43,288 bases of DNA from an uncultured Prevotellaceae bacterium. Its GTDB lineage: Bacteria > Bacteroidota > Bacteroidia > Bacteroidales > Muribaculaceae. The stretch spans positions 1-43,288 of the forward strand of contig CAMJZF010000006.1 in NCBI GenBank assembly GCA_946410125.1, in the 5' to 3' direction. The translations under genes and the position numbers were made by a program. The notes below the pieces were generated by a model. It made no database searches. It saw nothing but the letters and a program-made list of their open reading frames with translations, and was not told the DNA's origin. Every line of letters begins with the position of its first letter. Within the stretch, counting starts at the first letter, position 1. Of this stretch, positions 14,182 to 22,335 are shown piece after piece.

Positions 14182-14213
14182 AGTTATCAGTAATCAGTTT
14201 TCAGTTATCAGTG
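14182..14213. repeat. Short ATCAGT-type tandem repeat
   Basis: Four degenerate copies of the (T/A)ATCAGTT unit follow directly after the DUF4465 stop codon. Such short runs are common intergenic simple repeats, and I see no function. Confidence 0.5.
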
Positions 14214-14251
14214 AAAGTGATTTCTTGAAAAGTTGATTGATGAGGAACGGA

Positions 14252-14285
14252 AATGCGGTGCGGGCCCCGAGGCTCGCACCGCATT
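14252..14285. terminator. GC-rich hairpin between convergent DUF4465 and recA genes
   Basis: Arms 14252-14262 and 14275-14285 pair perfectly over 11 bp and extend inward to about 15 bp with a 4-nt loop. There is no T-tract on either strand, so this is either a factor-dependent terminator or an mRNA 3'-end stabiliser. A second, weaker inverted repeat (TTTCCTG/CAGGAAA) lies at 14305-14337. The rest of 14180-14354 shows nothing else. Confidence 0.6.
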
Positions 14286-14354
14286 GAGTGTTCGAACAGA
14301 TTGGTTTCCTGAGCTCCTGTTGTACTGCTGCAGGAAAGGGGTGGAGGAAAAGGG

Positions 14355-15419
14355 TTATCTTTTCTTCACGGGTGGGTTTTTCATGGCTTCGAAAATTTTG
14401 GCTTCGAGCTCTTCGGCCAGTTCGGGGTTATCCTCGATGAGCTGCTTGGCATTGTCGCGTCCCTGGAACTTGATTCCCTCGTAGGATAGCCAGGCACCGC
14501 TCTTGTTGATGATGCCAAACTGAATGCCGAGGTCTACTATCTCTCCCGTGCGTGAGATGCCCTTGCCAAAGAGAATCTCAAACTCTGCCTTGCGGAAGGG
14601 AGGTGCTACCTTGTTTTTCACAACCTTGACGCGGGTGAGATTGCCTATCACTTGGTCGCCGTCCTTGAGTTGGCCAATGCGGCGAATGTCGATGCGCACC
14701 GAGGCATAGAACTTGAGCGCGTTGCCACCGGTAGTGGTCTCAGGATTGCCAAACATCACGCCAAGTTTCTCGCGCAGCTGGTTGATGAAGATGCAGGTGG
14801 TATTGGTCTTAGAGATGGTGGCTGTGAGTTTGCGCAGTGCCTGCGACATGAGGCGTGCCTGCAAGCCCATCTTGCTCTCGCCCATCTCGCCCTCGATTTC
14901 GGCCTTGGGGGTGAGCGCTGCCACCGAGTCGATTACCACGATATCTACTGCCGATGAGCGGATGAGCTGGTCGGCAATTTCGAGAGCCTGCTCGCCGTTG
15001 TCGGGCTGTGCAATCCACAGGTTGTTGACGTCCACACCGAGCGACTCGGCGTAGAAGCGGTCGAATGCGTGTTCTGCATCGATGATAGCTGCGATGCCGC
15101 CAGCCTTCTGTGCCTCGGCAATGGCATGGATGGCAAGAGTGGTCTTACCGCTTGACTCGGGACCATAAATCTCGATGATACGTCCGCGCGGATAACCTCC
15201 CACGCCGAGGGCATAGTTCAGACCAATCGAGCCCGAGGGGATTACTTCCACGTTCTCGATATTGTCGTCGCCGAGTTTCATGATAGAGCCACGGCCATAG
15301 GTCTTGTCAATTTTGTCCATAGCCACTTGCAGGGCTTTGAGCTTCTCGGGTGAAGGAGCCACGCGTTGTGGCTTCTCCATTGCTTCTTGAGCTTCGGGAT
15401 TGAAGAGTTCGTCGTTCAT
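14355..15419 (-). CDS. recA: Recombinase RecA
   Basis: RecA forms ATP-dependent filaments on single-stranded DNA for homologous recombination and triggers the SOS response. The 354-residue protein has Walker A GPESSGKT at residues 86-93, the Walker B stretch [12 protein letters not shown], and the DNA-binding loops around [20 protein letters not shown] and [19 protein letters not shown]. The chain is uninterrupted, with no intein, and ends in a basic tail (PPVKKR). It lies 21 bp downstream of bcp, so the two are probably cotranscribed. I see no obvious LexA-type operator in the short gap. Confidence 0.99.
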   Translation of the reverse strand: MNDELFNPEAQEAMEKPQRVAPSPEKLKALQVAMDKIDKTYGRGSIMKLGDDNIENVEVIPSGSIGLNYALGVGGYPRGRIIEIYGPESSGKTTLAIHAIAEAQKAGGIAAIIDAEHAFDRFYAESLGVDVNNLWIAQPDNGEQALEIADQLIRSSAVDIVVIDSVAALTPKAEIEGEMGESKMGLQARLMSQALRKLTATISKTNTTCIFINQLREKLGVMFGNPETTTGGNALKFYASVRIDIRRIGQLKDGDQVIGNLTRVKVVKNKVAPPFRKAEFEILFGKGISRTGEIVDLGIQFGIINKSGAWLSYEGIKFQGRDNAKQLIEDNPELAEELEAKIFEAMKNPPVKKR

Positions 15420-15440
15420 AGTTGTGTTATATTTTTTTGT

Positions 15441-15893
15441 TTATAAATTCAAGTTCAGGATTTGGTTGGCACTGTCCTTGGTGTTCACCTTGTTGATAAT
15501 GTGGATGATGTTGCCTTGCTCGTCGGCAATGAAGGTGGTGCGCACTGTTCCCATATAGGTGCGGCCTGCCATCTTCTTCTCCTGCCACACGCCAAAAGCC
15601 TTGTTCAACGTGAGATCCACGTCGGCAATCAGCGGGAAGGGCAGGTTGTGCTTGGCGGCAAATTTCTCGTGCGATGCGGCACTGTCTTTGCTTACTCCCA
15701 CAAGGGCGAACCCCGCCTTGAGCAGTTTTCCATATCCCTCGCCAAGGCTGCAGGCCTCGGCAGTACAGCCTGGGGTGTTGTCCTTTGGGTAGAAGTAAAT
15801 AATGAGTTTCTTGCCTGCAAAGTCACTGGCCTTAATCACATTGCCCTGGGCATCTTGTCCCAGAATCTCGGGTATTTTATCTCCAATGTTCAT
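15441..15893 (-). CDS. bcp: Thioredoxin-dependent thiol peroxidase (Bcp/PrxQ)
   Basis: This is an atypical two-cysteine peroxiredoxin that reduces hydrogen peroxide and organic hydroperoxides using thioredoxin in the cytoplasm. The 150-residue protein shows the active-site stretch YFYPKDNTPGCTAEACS. C43 is the peroxidatic cysteine and C48 the resolving cysteine, five residues apart, as in the PrxQ class. The length is typical. It is the first gene of a bcp-recA unit, with a -7 promoter box 35 bp upstream. The pairing puts oxidative-stress defence and DNA repair on one message. Confidence 0.96.
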   Translation of the reverse strand: MNIGDKIPEILGQDAQGNVIKASDFAGKKLIIYFYPKDNTPGCTAEACSLGEGYGKLLKAGFALVGVSKDSAASHEKFAAKHNLPFPLIADVDLTLNKAFGVWQEKKMAGRTYMGTVRTTFIADEQGNIIHIINKVNTKDSANQILNLNL

Positions 15894-15927
15894 GATGAGT
15901 AAATGCTTTATGTTAGTTTTGATGTTG

Positions 15928-15935
15928 CAAAGTTA
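15928..15935 (-). promoter_or_regulatory. Putative -7 box for bcp-recA
   Basis: On the minus strand this reads TAACTTTG, a perfect match to the Bacteroidota -7 consensus TAnnTTTG, 35 bp before the bcp start. A TTTG upstream is spaced only 14 bp away, so the -33 element is uncertain. Confidence 0.55.
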
Positions 15936-15991
15936 ATATGTGTTGTGTGCAAAAATAGTGCCCATAATAAGAAAATTAAGTTAATGACCAG

Positions 15992-16903
15992 CTATTTTGC
16001 TTTGTCGCCTTTTGTGCCATAGTTGGCAAGTGCCTTGCGCAACTCGTCAACAATCTGGGCTTTGAGTTCGGGCGGTTCCACTACTTGCACGCCGCTGCCG
16101 TGCGACAGCAGTCGCTCACGCAGGTCGTAGGTGTTGTACATCTTGTAGTGAAAAATCGAGTAGCTGTCGTGCAGCTCCTCTTGCTGTGAGGGGTGCAACG
16201 GCAGTGCCCTGAAATACTTAGCCTGGGTTGGCTCCACTTTTAGCGTTATGCGCTTGGGCTGAGCCTTACTGGTAGTGATTCCGTAGCAGTCGGCAAAGAA
16301 TTCTTCGGGACTGAAGCCGGCGGGCATGTCAAACTTCTGGTCAAGAATCATCACTTTGCTCATTCGGTCGAGTGAGTAGGTCTTTATCATCTTGTCCTTG
16401 ACGTTGTAGCCAATAACATACCACAATTGCTTGAAAATCTTGACAAAGTAAGGCTCAAGAACGATTCCCGATTGAGGGTTGACGCGCATGTAGCTTTTAT
16501 AGCTGAACTGCAACCTGTGGTTCTCGCGCATGGCATCAACAACGATGGGAAGGAATTCGCGAGCCGATGGCACATACTCTAAGACGATGCGGCTGGAGAT
16601 GTCGGTCGAGCTGGTAATCATGCCGCTAATCGACATGGAGTCGAGCAGCCATTGCTGTCGCTTGCTTTCCATGCCGGTGTTGTCGATGTAGTACTCGTAG
16701 GTCGACTGGTTAAACTCAATGTCAATTCCCAGTGTGTCGGCGATGCCTGTGCGGTAGTTGTAAAACGAGCGCCGCGGCAGTGGGTTGCCACCGCTGAACT
16801 CCGACTTCATCCACAGTTCGTTGAGCCGCTCGCGCGTGATAGCACCGTGTCGCTCAATGGTGTCGACAATCCAAATATATTTATTTATCAGATTCTTTGC
16901 CAT
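15992..16903 (-). CDS. WYL-domain transcriptional regulator
   Basis: The 303-residue protein has an N-terminal winged-helix-like region (IVDTIERHGAITRERLNELW) and a WYL ligand-sensing domain over about residues 110-210 (RFYSYKSYMRVNP-like core, EPYFVKIFKQLWYVIGYN). A WCX-like C-terminal extension completes it. WYL regulators bind nucleic acid or small ligands and often control neighbouring genes. Its start lies inside the 3' end of the symporter gene (23-nt overlap), so it is translated from the same message as the symporter and the NamZ-like enzyme. Control of that operon is likely, though this is inference. Confidence 0.88.
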   Translation of the reverse strand: MAKNLINKYIWIVDTIERHGAITRERLNELWMKSEFSGGNPLPRRSFYNYRTGIADTLGIDIEFNQSTYEYYIDNTGMESKRQQWLLDSMSISGMITSSTDISSRIVLEYVPSAREFLPIVVDAMRENHRLQFSYKSYMRVNPQSGIVLEPYFVKIFKQLWYVIGYNVKDKMIKTYSLDRMSKVMILDQKFDMPAGFSPEEFFADCYGITTSKAQPKRITLKVEPTQAKYFRALPLHPSQQEELHDSYSIFHYKMYNTYDLRERLLSHGSGVQVVEPPELKAQIVDELRKALANYGTKGDKAK

Positions 16904-18356
16904 TTTTCTTGAAGATAAATAGCCCCAGCATGGTCAAGGCGGCGTTGAGTAACAGCAACTCAAAACCGAGGGTGTAGTCAAATTGTTCTTTGAGCCACCA
17001 CTGGATGAAATAGCTTAAAACAGGTGCCACGATACATGCAATGGGCACCATGCGGTCGCGCACGCTGGTGCGGCACATCATGCCGTAGGCAAATAGACCG
17101 AGTATTGGTCCGTAGGTATAGCTGGCTATAGAATAAACTGCGCTGATGGCATCGCTGTTGCTGATAGCATAGAAGATGATGATGACGATGCCCATGACCG
17201 CCGCCATTGCCACGTGAACGAGTTTGCGGGTAACGGTGAGTTTCGCTTCATCTTGCTTTTTGTCGGCTCCAAGTATGTCGACGGTGAATGAGGTTGTTAG
17301 CGAGGTGAGTGCCGAGCCAGCCGCAGAGTAGGCCGCCGCTACCAGGCCTATCACAAAGAGGATTCCTGCCACTACAGGCATTCCGTCGCTCCAAACTACC
17401 GAGCCAAAGAGTTCATCACTCTTATAGGTGCTCATGTCGGTGGGGAGCATGCCTTTAGTCTTGGCATACATCGACAGGAGGGTGCCGAGGATGAGGAACA
17501 GCGCAATTACAAAGAATTGGGTTATACCGCTCACGACGAGTCCCTTTTGCGACTCCTTGGCATTGGGGCTCGCGAGTGTGCGTTGCATCATGTCCTGGTC
17601 AAGACCGGTGGTGGCGATAACCATGAAGATGCCGGCAATGAACTGCTTCCAGAAGTAGGTGCCTTCCTTGGGATTGTCAAAGAAGAACATGCGCGATGTG
17701 TCGTCGGCGGCTACTGCTTTGCACATTTCGCCAAAGTCGTAGCCGAGGCCCTTGGCAATGAAGAAAATGCTAAGCACTACGCTCATGATGAGGCAAAAGC
17801 TCTTGAGGGTGTCGGTCCATATCACGGTTTTTACACCACCCTGAAGGGTGTAGAGGAAGATAAGGGCTATGGTTACTATCACGTTCAGGATGAACGGTAT
17901 GCCCAAGGGTTGGAACACGAGCAGCTGCAGGGTGACACACACCACATAGAAACGCACGGCGGCACCCAGCATCTTGCTTATAAAGAAGAACCATGCTCCG
18001 CTCTTGTGGGTACTTGAGCCAAAGCGTTGCTCAAGGTATCCATAGATTGATACCAGATGACGCTTGTAGAACAGTGGGATGAGCACATAGGCTATTACAA
18101 AATATCCTACAATGAATCCGAGTGCCATCTGCAGGTAGCTGAAGCCCTTGCCAAGCACCATGCCGGGCACCGACACAAAAGTTACTCCCGAGATGGGAGC
18201 GCCTATCATGGCAATGGCAACGATAAACCAGGGTGCTTTGTTGCCGCCGGTGAGGGCATCTTTACTGTCGCTCTTGCGGGTTGCAAACCAAGAAATAAGG
18301 AAAAGTAAGATAAAATAGCCAGCTATTGTGGCGATGATAATCCAGGGTGTGGTCAT
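16881..18356 (-). CDS. Sodium:solute symporter (SSS family)
   Basis: This is an inner-membrane secondary transporter of the SSS (SLC5-like) family. Its 491 residues contain about 13 hydrophobic segments, from IIIATIAGYFILLFLISWF at the N-terminus to the last helix near residue 470. The family signatures include GAPISGVTFVSVPGM in TM2 and AAAYSAAGSALTSLTTSF around TM8-9, the sodium-site region. The substrate is not readable from sequence. It lies 34 bp after a NamZ-type muramidase gene and overlaps a WYL regulator, so a peptidoglycan-derived amino sugar such as MurNAc is the best contextual guess. Confidence 0.92.
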   Translation of the reverse strand: MTTPWIIIATIAGYFILLFLISWFATRKSDSKDALTGGNKAPWFIVAIAMIGAPISGVTFVSVPGMVLGKGFSYLQMALGFIVGYFVIAYVLIPLFYKRHLVSIYGYLEQRFGSSTHKSGAWFFFISKMLGAAVRFYVVCVTLQLLVFQPLGIPFILNVIVTIALIFLYTLQGGVKTVIWTDTLKSFCLIMSVVLSIFFIAKGLGYDFGEMCKAVAADDTSRMFFFDNPKEGTYFWKQFIAGIFMVIATTGLDQDMMQRTLASPNAKESQKGLVVSGITQFFVIALFLILGTLLSMYAKTKGMLPTDMSTYKSDELFGSVVWSDGMPVVAGILFVIGLVAAAYSAAGSALTSLTTSFTVDILGADKKQDEAKLTVTRKLVHVAMAAVMGIVIIIFYAISNSDAISAVYSIASYTYGPILGLFAYGMMCRTSVRDRMVPIACIVAPVLSYFIQWWLKEQFDYTLGFELLLLNAALTMLGLFIFKKNGKESDK

Positions 18357-18390
18357 TATAGATGAAAATTTTGAGTTTTAAGAGTTAAGT

Positions 18391-19614
18391 TTATTCGGGG
18401 TAGAGGAGATAGGGGCGACGCTGTTGCTTGAAACGCTTCACATCGTCTTGCCAACGGGCACGTATCTCATCGGCACTCTTGCCGGCTTGAATCATTTCGC
18501 GTATGTAGGTCTGCCCGGCGAGTTTGTCGAAGAAACTTGTGAAGAACTTGTCGCCGATGTTAAGGTTGTTATAGGCATCGATGACATACTCGAGATTCAT
18601 GCCCTTGGCTATCACATCCTCGGCCTTGAGGTTGTGGAGGTCTACTCCGTGGCACAACTTGTCAAGTTGTGGAGGATTCTTGGCTCCAGGACGGCTGGTG
18701 GGAGTGAAGGAGAAATCATAGCCCTTCATGTCGGGGTGGCCATACACCTGGAAAGGCCAGTCAGTGCCACGTCCAAGGCTCACGGGTGTGCCCTCAAAGT
18801 AGCAGGTAGAAGGGTAGAGGTATATCGAGAGCATGTTGGGCAAGTTGGGCGACGGAGCTATGGGCAGCTGGTAGCGTGTCTTGTGGGTGTAGTTCTTGCA
18901 GGGAATGACGGTGAGCTTAATTCTCTTGCCGTCTTTGAGCCACCCTTCGCCATTGGTCATTCGGGCTATCTCACCCATCGTCATGCCGTGAACTGTGGGG
19001 ATGGGCAGCCATCCCACTCCGCTCTTCAGTTTCATGTCGAGGATGGGACCGTCGACCGTCATGCCGTTGGGGTTTGGCCGGTCAAAGACTACAAATTCCT
19101 TGTCGTAGGCGGCAGCGGCATCCATCATTTTCACCATGGTGACATAATAGGTATAGAATCGCAGTCCCACATCCTGAATGTCGGTGACAATGACATCGAA
19201 GTGGTCCATTGTCTCTTTGCTGGGCATTTGCGATTTACCTTCGTAGAGCGAGGCGATGGGAATGCCTGTCTTCTCGTCGACACTGCTGCTCACGTGCTCG
19301 CCGGCATCGGCTTTGCCGCGAAAACCGTGCTCGGGCGAGAAAATGGTAGTAACGTTAAGGCCTTTTTCGAGCATGATGTCGAGCGTGTGCTTGTCGCCCA
19401 CAGTGCCGGTTTGGTTGCTTAGCAAGGCAATGCGCTTGCCTTTGAGCAGGGGCACGTAGTCGCGGGTTTGTGCCGCTCCCACAATCACTTGTGCTGTTGG
19501 CCTAAATCTGTTGCTCTTGTGCAATTTCACGCGTGTTCTTCCATCGGTACATGTCCATGCAGGCGAGATGATTACCGCCATCAGGACAATTAATGTTAAT
19601 TTGAATATTCTCAT
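18391..19614 (-). CDS. namZ: Exo-beta-N-acetylmuramidase NamZ family (DUF1343)
   Basis: DUF1343 enzymes (NamZ, formerly YbbC) release N-acetylmuramic acid from the non-reducing end of peptidoglycan fragments. The product starting at the ATG at 19614 has 407 residues with an exported N-terminus (MRIFKLTLIVLMAVIISPAW). Family stretches are clear: KRIALLSNQTGTV, FSPEHGFRGKADAGE, DIQDVGLRFYTYY, FDRPNPNGMTVDGP and GRGTDWPFQVYGHP. An upstream TTG at 19641 is open but lies inside the promoter -7 box, so the ATG is preferred. It heads an operon with the SSS symporter and the WYL regulator. No murQ or sugar kinase is in the window. Confidence 0.88.
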   Translation of the reverse strand: MRIFKLTLIVLMAVIISPAWTCTDGRTRVKLHKSNRFRPTAQVIVGAAQTRDYVPLLKGKRIALLSNQTGTVGDKHTLDIMLEKGLNVTTIFSPEHGFRGKADAGEHVSSSVDEKTGIPIASLYEGKSQMPSKETMDHFDVIVTDIQDVGLRFYTYYVTMVKMMDAAAAYDKEFVVFDRPNPNGMTVDGPILDMKLKSGVGWLPIPTVHGMTMGEIARMTNGEGWLKDGKRIKLTVIPCKNYTHKTRYQLPIAPSPNLPNMLSIYLYPSTCYFEGTPVSLGRGTDWPFQVYGHPDMKGYDFSFTPTSRPGAKNPPQLDKLCHGVDLHNLKAEDVIAKGMNLEYVIDAYNNLNIGDKFFTSFFDKLAGQTYIREMIQAGKSADEIRARWQDDVKRFKQQRRPYLLYPE

Positions 19615-19638
19615 GAATCTGTTATTTTTTTCAATCAA

Positions 19639-19646
19639 CAAAGATA
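19639..19646 (-). promoter_or_regulatory. Putative -7 box for the namZ operon
   Basis: The minus strand reads TATCTTTG, a perfect TAnnTTTG match, 25 bp before the chosen ATG at 19614. This supports the shorter start. No convincing TTTG was found at the -33 position. Confidence 0.55.
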
Positions 19647-19699
19647 ATACATTTCTGTCACATTATTTGCCCGTATGTTTTAAAAAATGTCAACACAAC

Positions 19700-19733
19700 A
19701 AAAAAGCCGAACTGCTTTTAGTTCGACTTTTTT
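19700..19733. terminator. Bidirectional intrinsic terminator
   Basis: Arms 19700-19713 and 19720-19733 form a 14-bp stem with one mismatch and a 6-nt loop. They begin with six A and end with six T, so it can act on both strands. It would end the TPR/barrel/coiled-coil transcript arriving on the minus strand, before the namZ promoter. Confidence 0.85.
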
Positions 19734-19755
19734 ATGATGTTTTTGTGTTTGATTT

Positions 19756-19946
19756 TTAGTCCGAATCGGTCATTAGGATTTATGATAGAACAGATTTTAT
19801 TTTGAGTAGGTTGTAAAGATATTGTCGAAGACATAGCGGGCTATGACAAGACAATATCTGCAACAAGATGCCAAAATAAAACTGTTATAACATAAAAGAC
19901 CATAAAAAACAACCTGTCGTCGGCCTAATGACCGATTTGGGCTTAG
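19756..19946. mobile_element. Palindromic MITE-like element with TTAG flanks
   Basis: The element has 17-bp terminal inverted repeats (19761-19777 and 19924-19940) with one difference. Nested inside are a second arm pair (19789-19804 with 19872-19886) and a central pair (19817-19826 with 19850-19859, then CATAGC/GCTATG). Nearly the whole 183 bp can fold on itself. TTAG lies on both sides (19756-19759 and 19943-19946), like a 4-bp target duplication. The right copy contains the TAA stop of the coiled-coil gene. It has no coding capacity. A stripped version of its ends lies after rpoC at 8341-8397. A transposase-dependent MITE and a structured RNA 3' end are both possible. Confidence 0.65.
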
Positions 19947-20347
19947 TGATTATATCCGTCATTGAGGATAATGCCGTCCATCTTATCGATGATTTTTTTC
20001 ATCTCAATGGTTTTTTGCTCGGCTTTTTTAGCTTTTTCAACGGCTTTGTTATAGTCGTTGCGGGCATTCTCGGCTTTCTTCTCGGCATCTTTTACCTTGT
20101 TTTCGGCATCTTTCACTTTCTGGCGTGCCTTGTCAATTTCTTTGCCTGCCTTCTCGGCCTTTTGCTGTGCTTTTGTAACTTCTTTCTTGGCTTTAACCTC
20201 GTCTTTGAGAGCGTTGTTATAGTTCTTCATTGCCTCGGTTTTTGCCTTGGTTTCCTTGGCAAGCTGGTCAAGATCGTCTTTAGGAGCTGCTGTAACATTT
20301 ATTGCCAACGCAAAAATCAATGTTGCTAATAATGCTAATTTTTTCAT
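19943..20347 (-). CDS. Small exported coiled-coil protein
   Basis: I do not recognise a named family. The 134-residue product has a signal peptide (MKKLALLATLIFALAINVTA) and then an almost pure Ala/Lys/Glu helix, with heptad-like spacing over about residues 25-120 (KAEKAGKEIDKARQKVKDAE and similar). This suggests a long periplasmic or surface coiled coil. It ends in DGIILNDGYNH. It is the last gene after the TPR and barrel genes, 58 bp downstream on the same strand. Its stop codon lies in the right TTAG flank of the palindromic element. Confidence 0.78.
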   Translation of the reverse strand: MKKLALLATLIFALAINVTAAPKDDLDQLAKETKAKTEAMKNYNNALKDEVKAKKEVTKAQQKAEKAGKEIDKARQKVKDAENKVKDAEKKAENARNDYNKAVEKAKKAEQKTIEMKKIIDKMDGIILNDGYNH

Positions 20348-20405
20348 GTCTATTAAGTATTTATAAATTAGTTAATCAATTCTGTCTGTTTGACCGAAAG
20401 AGTGG

Positions 20406-22277
20406 TTAGAAGTTTAATGAGATGCCGCCCATGAGGCTTATCTTCTGTGCTCCCATTCCGGGCACGATGTCCCATTGCTTGCACAGCAGATTGTTAGCTT
20501 GAGCCCACACCGAGAAGATGTGGCTGAAGCTGTAACGGGCACGCACGTTAAGGTCTATCGCGTCTTTCATTTCAATACCGTCATAGTCCATGTAGCCCGA
20601 ATGGATAGTGCCGTCTTCTCCCACTGTGGGTGGCACCCACCTGCGTGTGAATGTCGAACGGTTGATGCGGCAATTCAATCCTGCTGTTACCGTGAGAGGC
20701 TTGATGGGCCACACCTCCACTTCAAGGTTGAAAAGGCTTGTTGGTCCGTCATCACCAAGAGGATAACCCATGTAGCGTTCGCCGTCAACATAGTTTTCAT
20801 CGCTGGTAAATGTGTGAATAAACTGTAGTTTAGCTTCGGCTATCGAGCGATATTTGTAACTTGCCTCTAATCCTATATATGCGCCCTTGCATTTGGTTGA
20901 TATAAAAACGACTGCGGCATATTGGTTGTAGTCTTGATAAGGCGACATGGGCCCATCGGGAGTGGGGTTCTCAATGTCAAGAACTTCTTTATAGATTCCT
21001 GAATTGGCTCCGGGAACAACAGGGTCGAGCTGACCGGTCATGAATCCGTATCCAGCATAAACCTTGGCCATGAATCCCCTGAAGGGACCCACGTTAAAGC
21101 CCAAGCGGCCGTCAAATGGAATGTAGGTTGTAGCAGTATAATCGGCAGTAGGGTCGTTATAACGGAACGCGTCGTGCATTGCACCCAGGTGGTTGATGTA
21201 TTTTCCACCCTCGGCGGTGACAAACAGGTTGACCCCTTTAGTGATTTTAAACCCCAAATCAATGTCGGGCGAGAATCTCACAGCCGTACCCTCGTTGAGA
21301 GAGAAATCAACGTTGAAGCCTGCCTTGGCAGTGAAGATGTCATTGGCATATTGATAATAAGGATTGAACCTTATAATGCCACTGGTGGTGTTCTTGCCCT
21401 GGTTGGTGATGATGTCGTGGCGCTTGAAATTAACCACGTCGCCACTGAAGAGCAATCCCACACCGCTATTGTCGTTGAGGTTGTATTGTCCTTCAAGCGA
21501 AGCTCTTAGCCAGAATTCCTTGGCTCCGTCGATGCCTTCAAGGTGCGACTTGTCATAGCCTGCATAGCTAAGGGTGGCATTGGCTTCATAGTCGATGTTG
21601 ATGTCATTGTCAAACTTGTACTGGCTGGTCCACTTACCGTCAAAGCGTGCCTCGAAGAATGCTGTCTTATGTTTCTTGAGATAGTCGCTAAAACCGCCAT
21701 AGAAGTTATAGCTGTCGAAGTGAAGGCGGCCGTCAACGTCGAGCGTGCCTTGCGAGAGCTCTTTTGTCCAGCTGGCGCCCAGCATGTTGTCGTTGAAGCG
21801 TTGTTTCTGGCGTTGCGACGACTGCTCGATTAGCCTGGTTGTGTTTTTGCCTGCCCAGGTGCTGTTGTGCTGCAGCCACACTCCCAATTTCTCATTCTCC
21901 TTGTCGAGGACACGATATCCTGCACTGGCGAGCATGTTGAGGTGAGTGCCACCGCCCACCATGAGATAGCCGCGCTGGTTGGAGAAGTTGTGCAGGGTGC
22001 GATATCCGTAGGGCAGCATCGTGGGAATTTCTACGGGTACCAGTGTTGGAACAGTCCAGTCGCTGAACTGTGGAGCAACCGCCTCCTTGCTGCTTTTCTT
22101 GATTTCCCTGGGGAGGACAGCCTTCTTGACCACTTCCTTCTTCACGGGGTCAAATTCACGTTCGAGGTTTATAACCTTGTTGAGGTCGGCCTTGTCTTGG
22201 CTGTTCGTTTGTGCCATGATGCTCAATGGAAACATCAATGCTGCTGCCACACCGGTATATAATAATCTCTTATCCAT
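20406..22277 (-). CDS. Outer-membrane beta-barrel protein, TonB-receptor-like without plug
   Basis: The 623-residue protein has a signal peptide (cut near LSIMAQ, residue 23). A basic linker follows with the family-like stretch INLEREFDPVKKEVV, as seen in a group of Bacteroidales barrel proteins. The rest is a long run of alternating amphipathic strands ending in SLMGGISLNF, whose terminal Phe is typical of outer-membrane barrels. I see no plug domain or TonB box, so gated import is not supported. It follows the 1006-residue TPR gene by 58 bp. The two probably work together at the outer membrane in an unknown role. Confidence 0.8.
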   Translation of the reverse strand: MDKRLLYTGVAAALMFPLSIMAQTNSQDKADLNKVINLEREFDPVKKEVVKKAVLPREIKKSSKEAVAPQFSDWTVPTLVPVEIPTMLPYGYRTLHNFSNQRGYLMVGGGTHLNMLASAGYRVLDKENEKLGVWLQHNSTWAGKNTTRLIEQSSQRQKQRFNDNMLGASWTKELSQGTLDVDGRLHFDSYNFYGGFSDYLKKHKTAFFEARFDGKWTSQYKFDNDINIDYEANATLSYAGYDKSHLEGIDGAKEFWLRASLEGQYNLNDNSGVGLLFSGDVVNFKRHDIITNQGKNTTSGIIRFNPYYQYANDIFTAKAGFNVDFSLNEGTAVRFSPDIDLGFKITKGVNLFVTAEGGKYINHLGAMHDAFRYNDPTADYTATTYIPFDGRLGFNVGPFRGFMAKVYAGYGFMTGQLDPVVPGANSGIYKEVLDIENPTPDGPMSPYQDYNQYAAVVFISTKCKGAYIGLEASYKYRSIAEAKLQFIHTFTSDENYVDGERYMGYPLGDDGPTSLFNLEVEVWPIKPLTVTAGLNCRINRSTFTRRWVPPTVGEDGTIHSGYMDYDGIEMKDAIDLNVRARYSFSHIFSVWAQANNLLCKQWDIVPGMGAQKISLMGGISLNF

Positions 22278-22335
22278 AATTCTTGTTGATATATTTTAGT
22301 CTAAATAGATTAAGTCGCTTTATGTTATAGTGTTG

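Noticed and set aside
14233-14484. 83-codon plus-strand frame overlapping the recA 3' end
   Set aside because: It spans a hairpin and the antisense of recA; no homology features.
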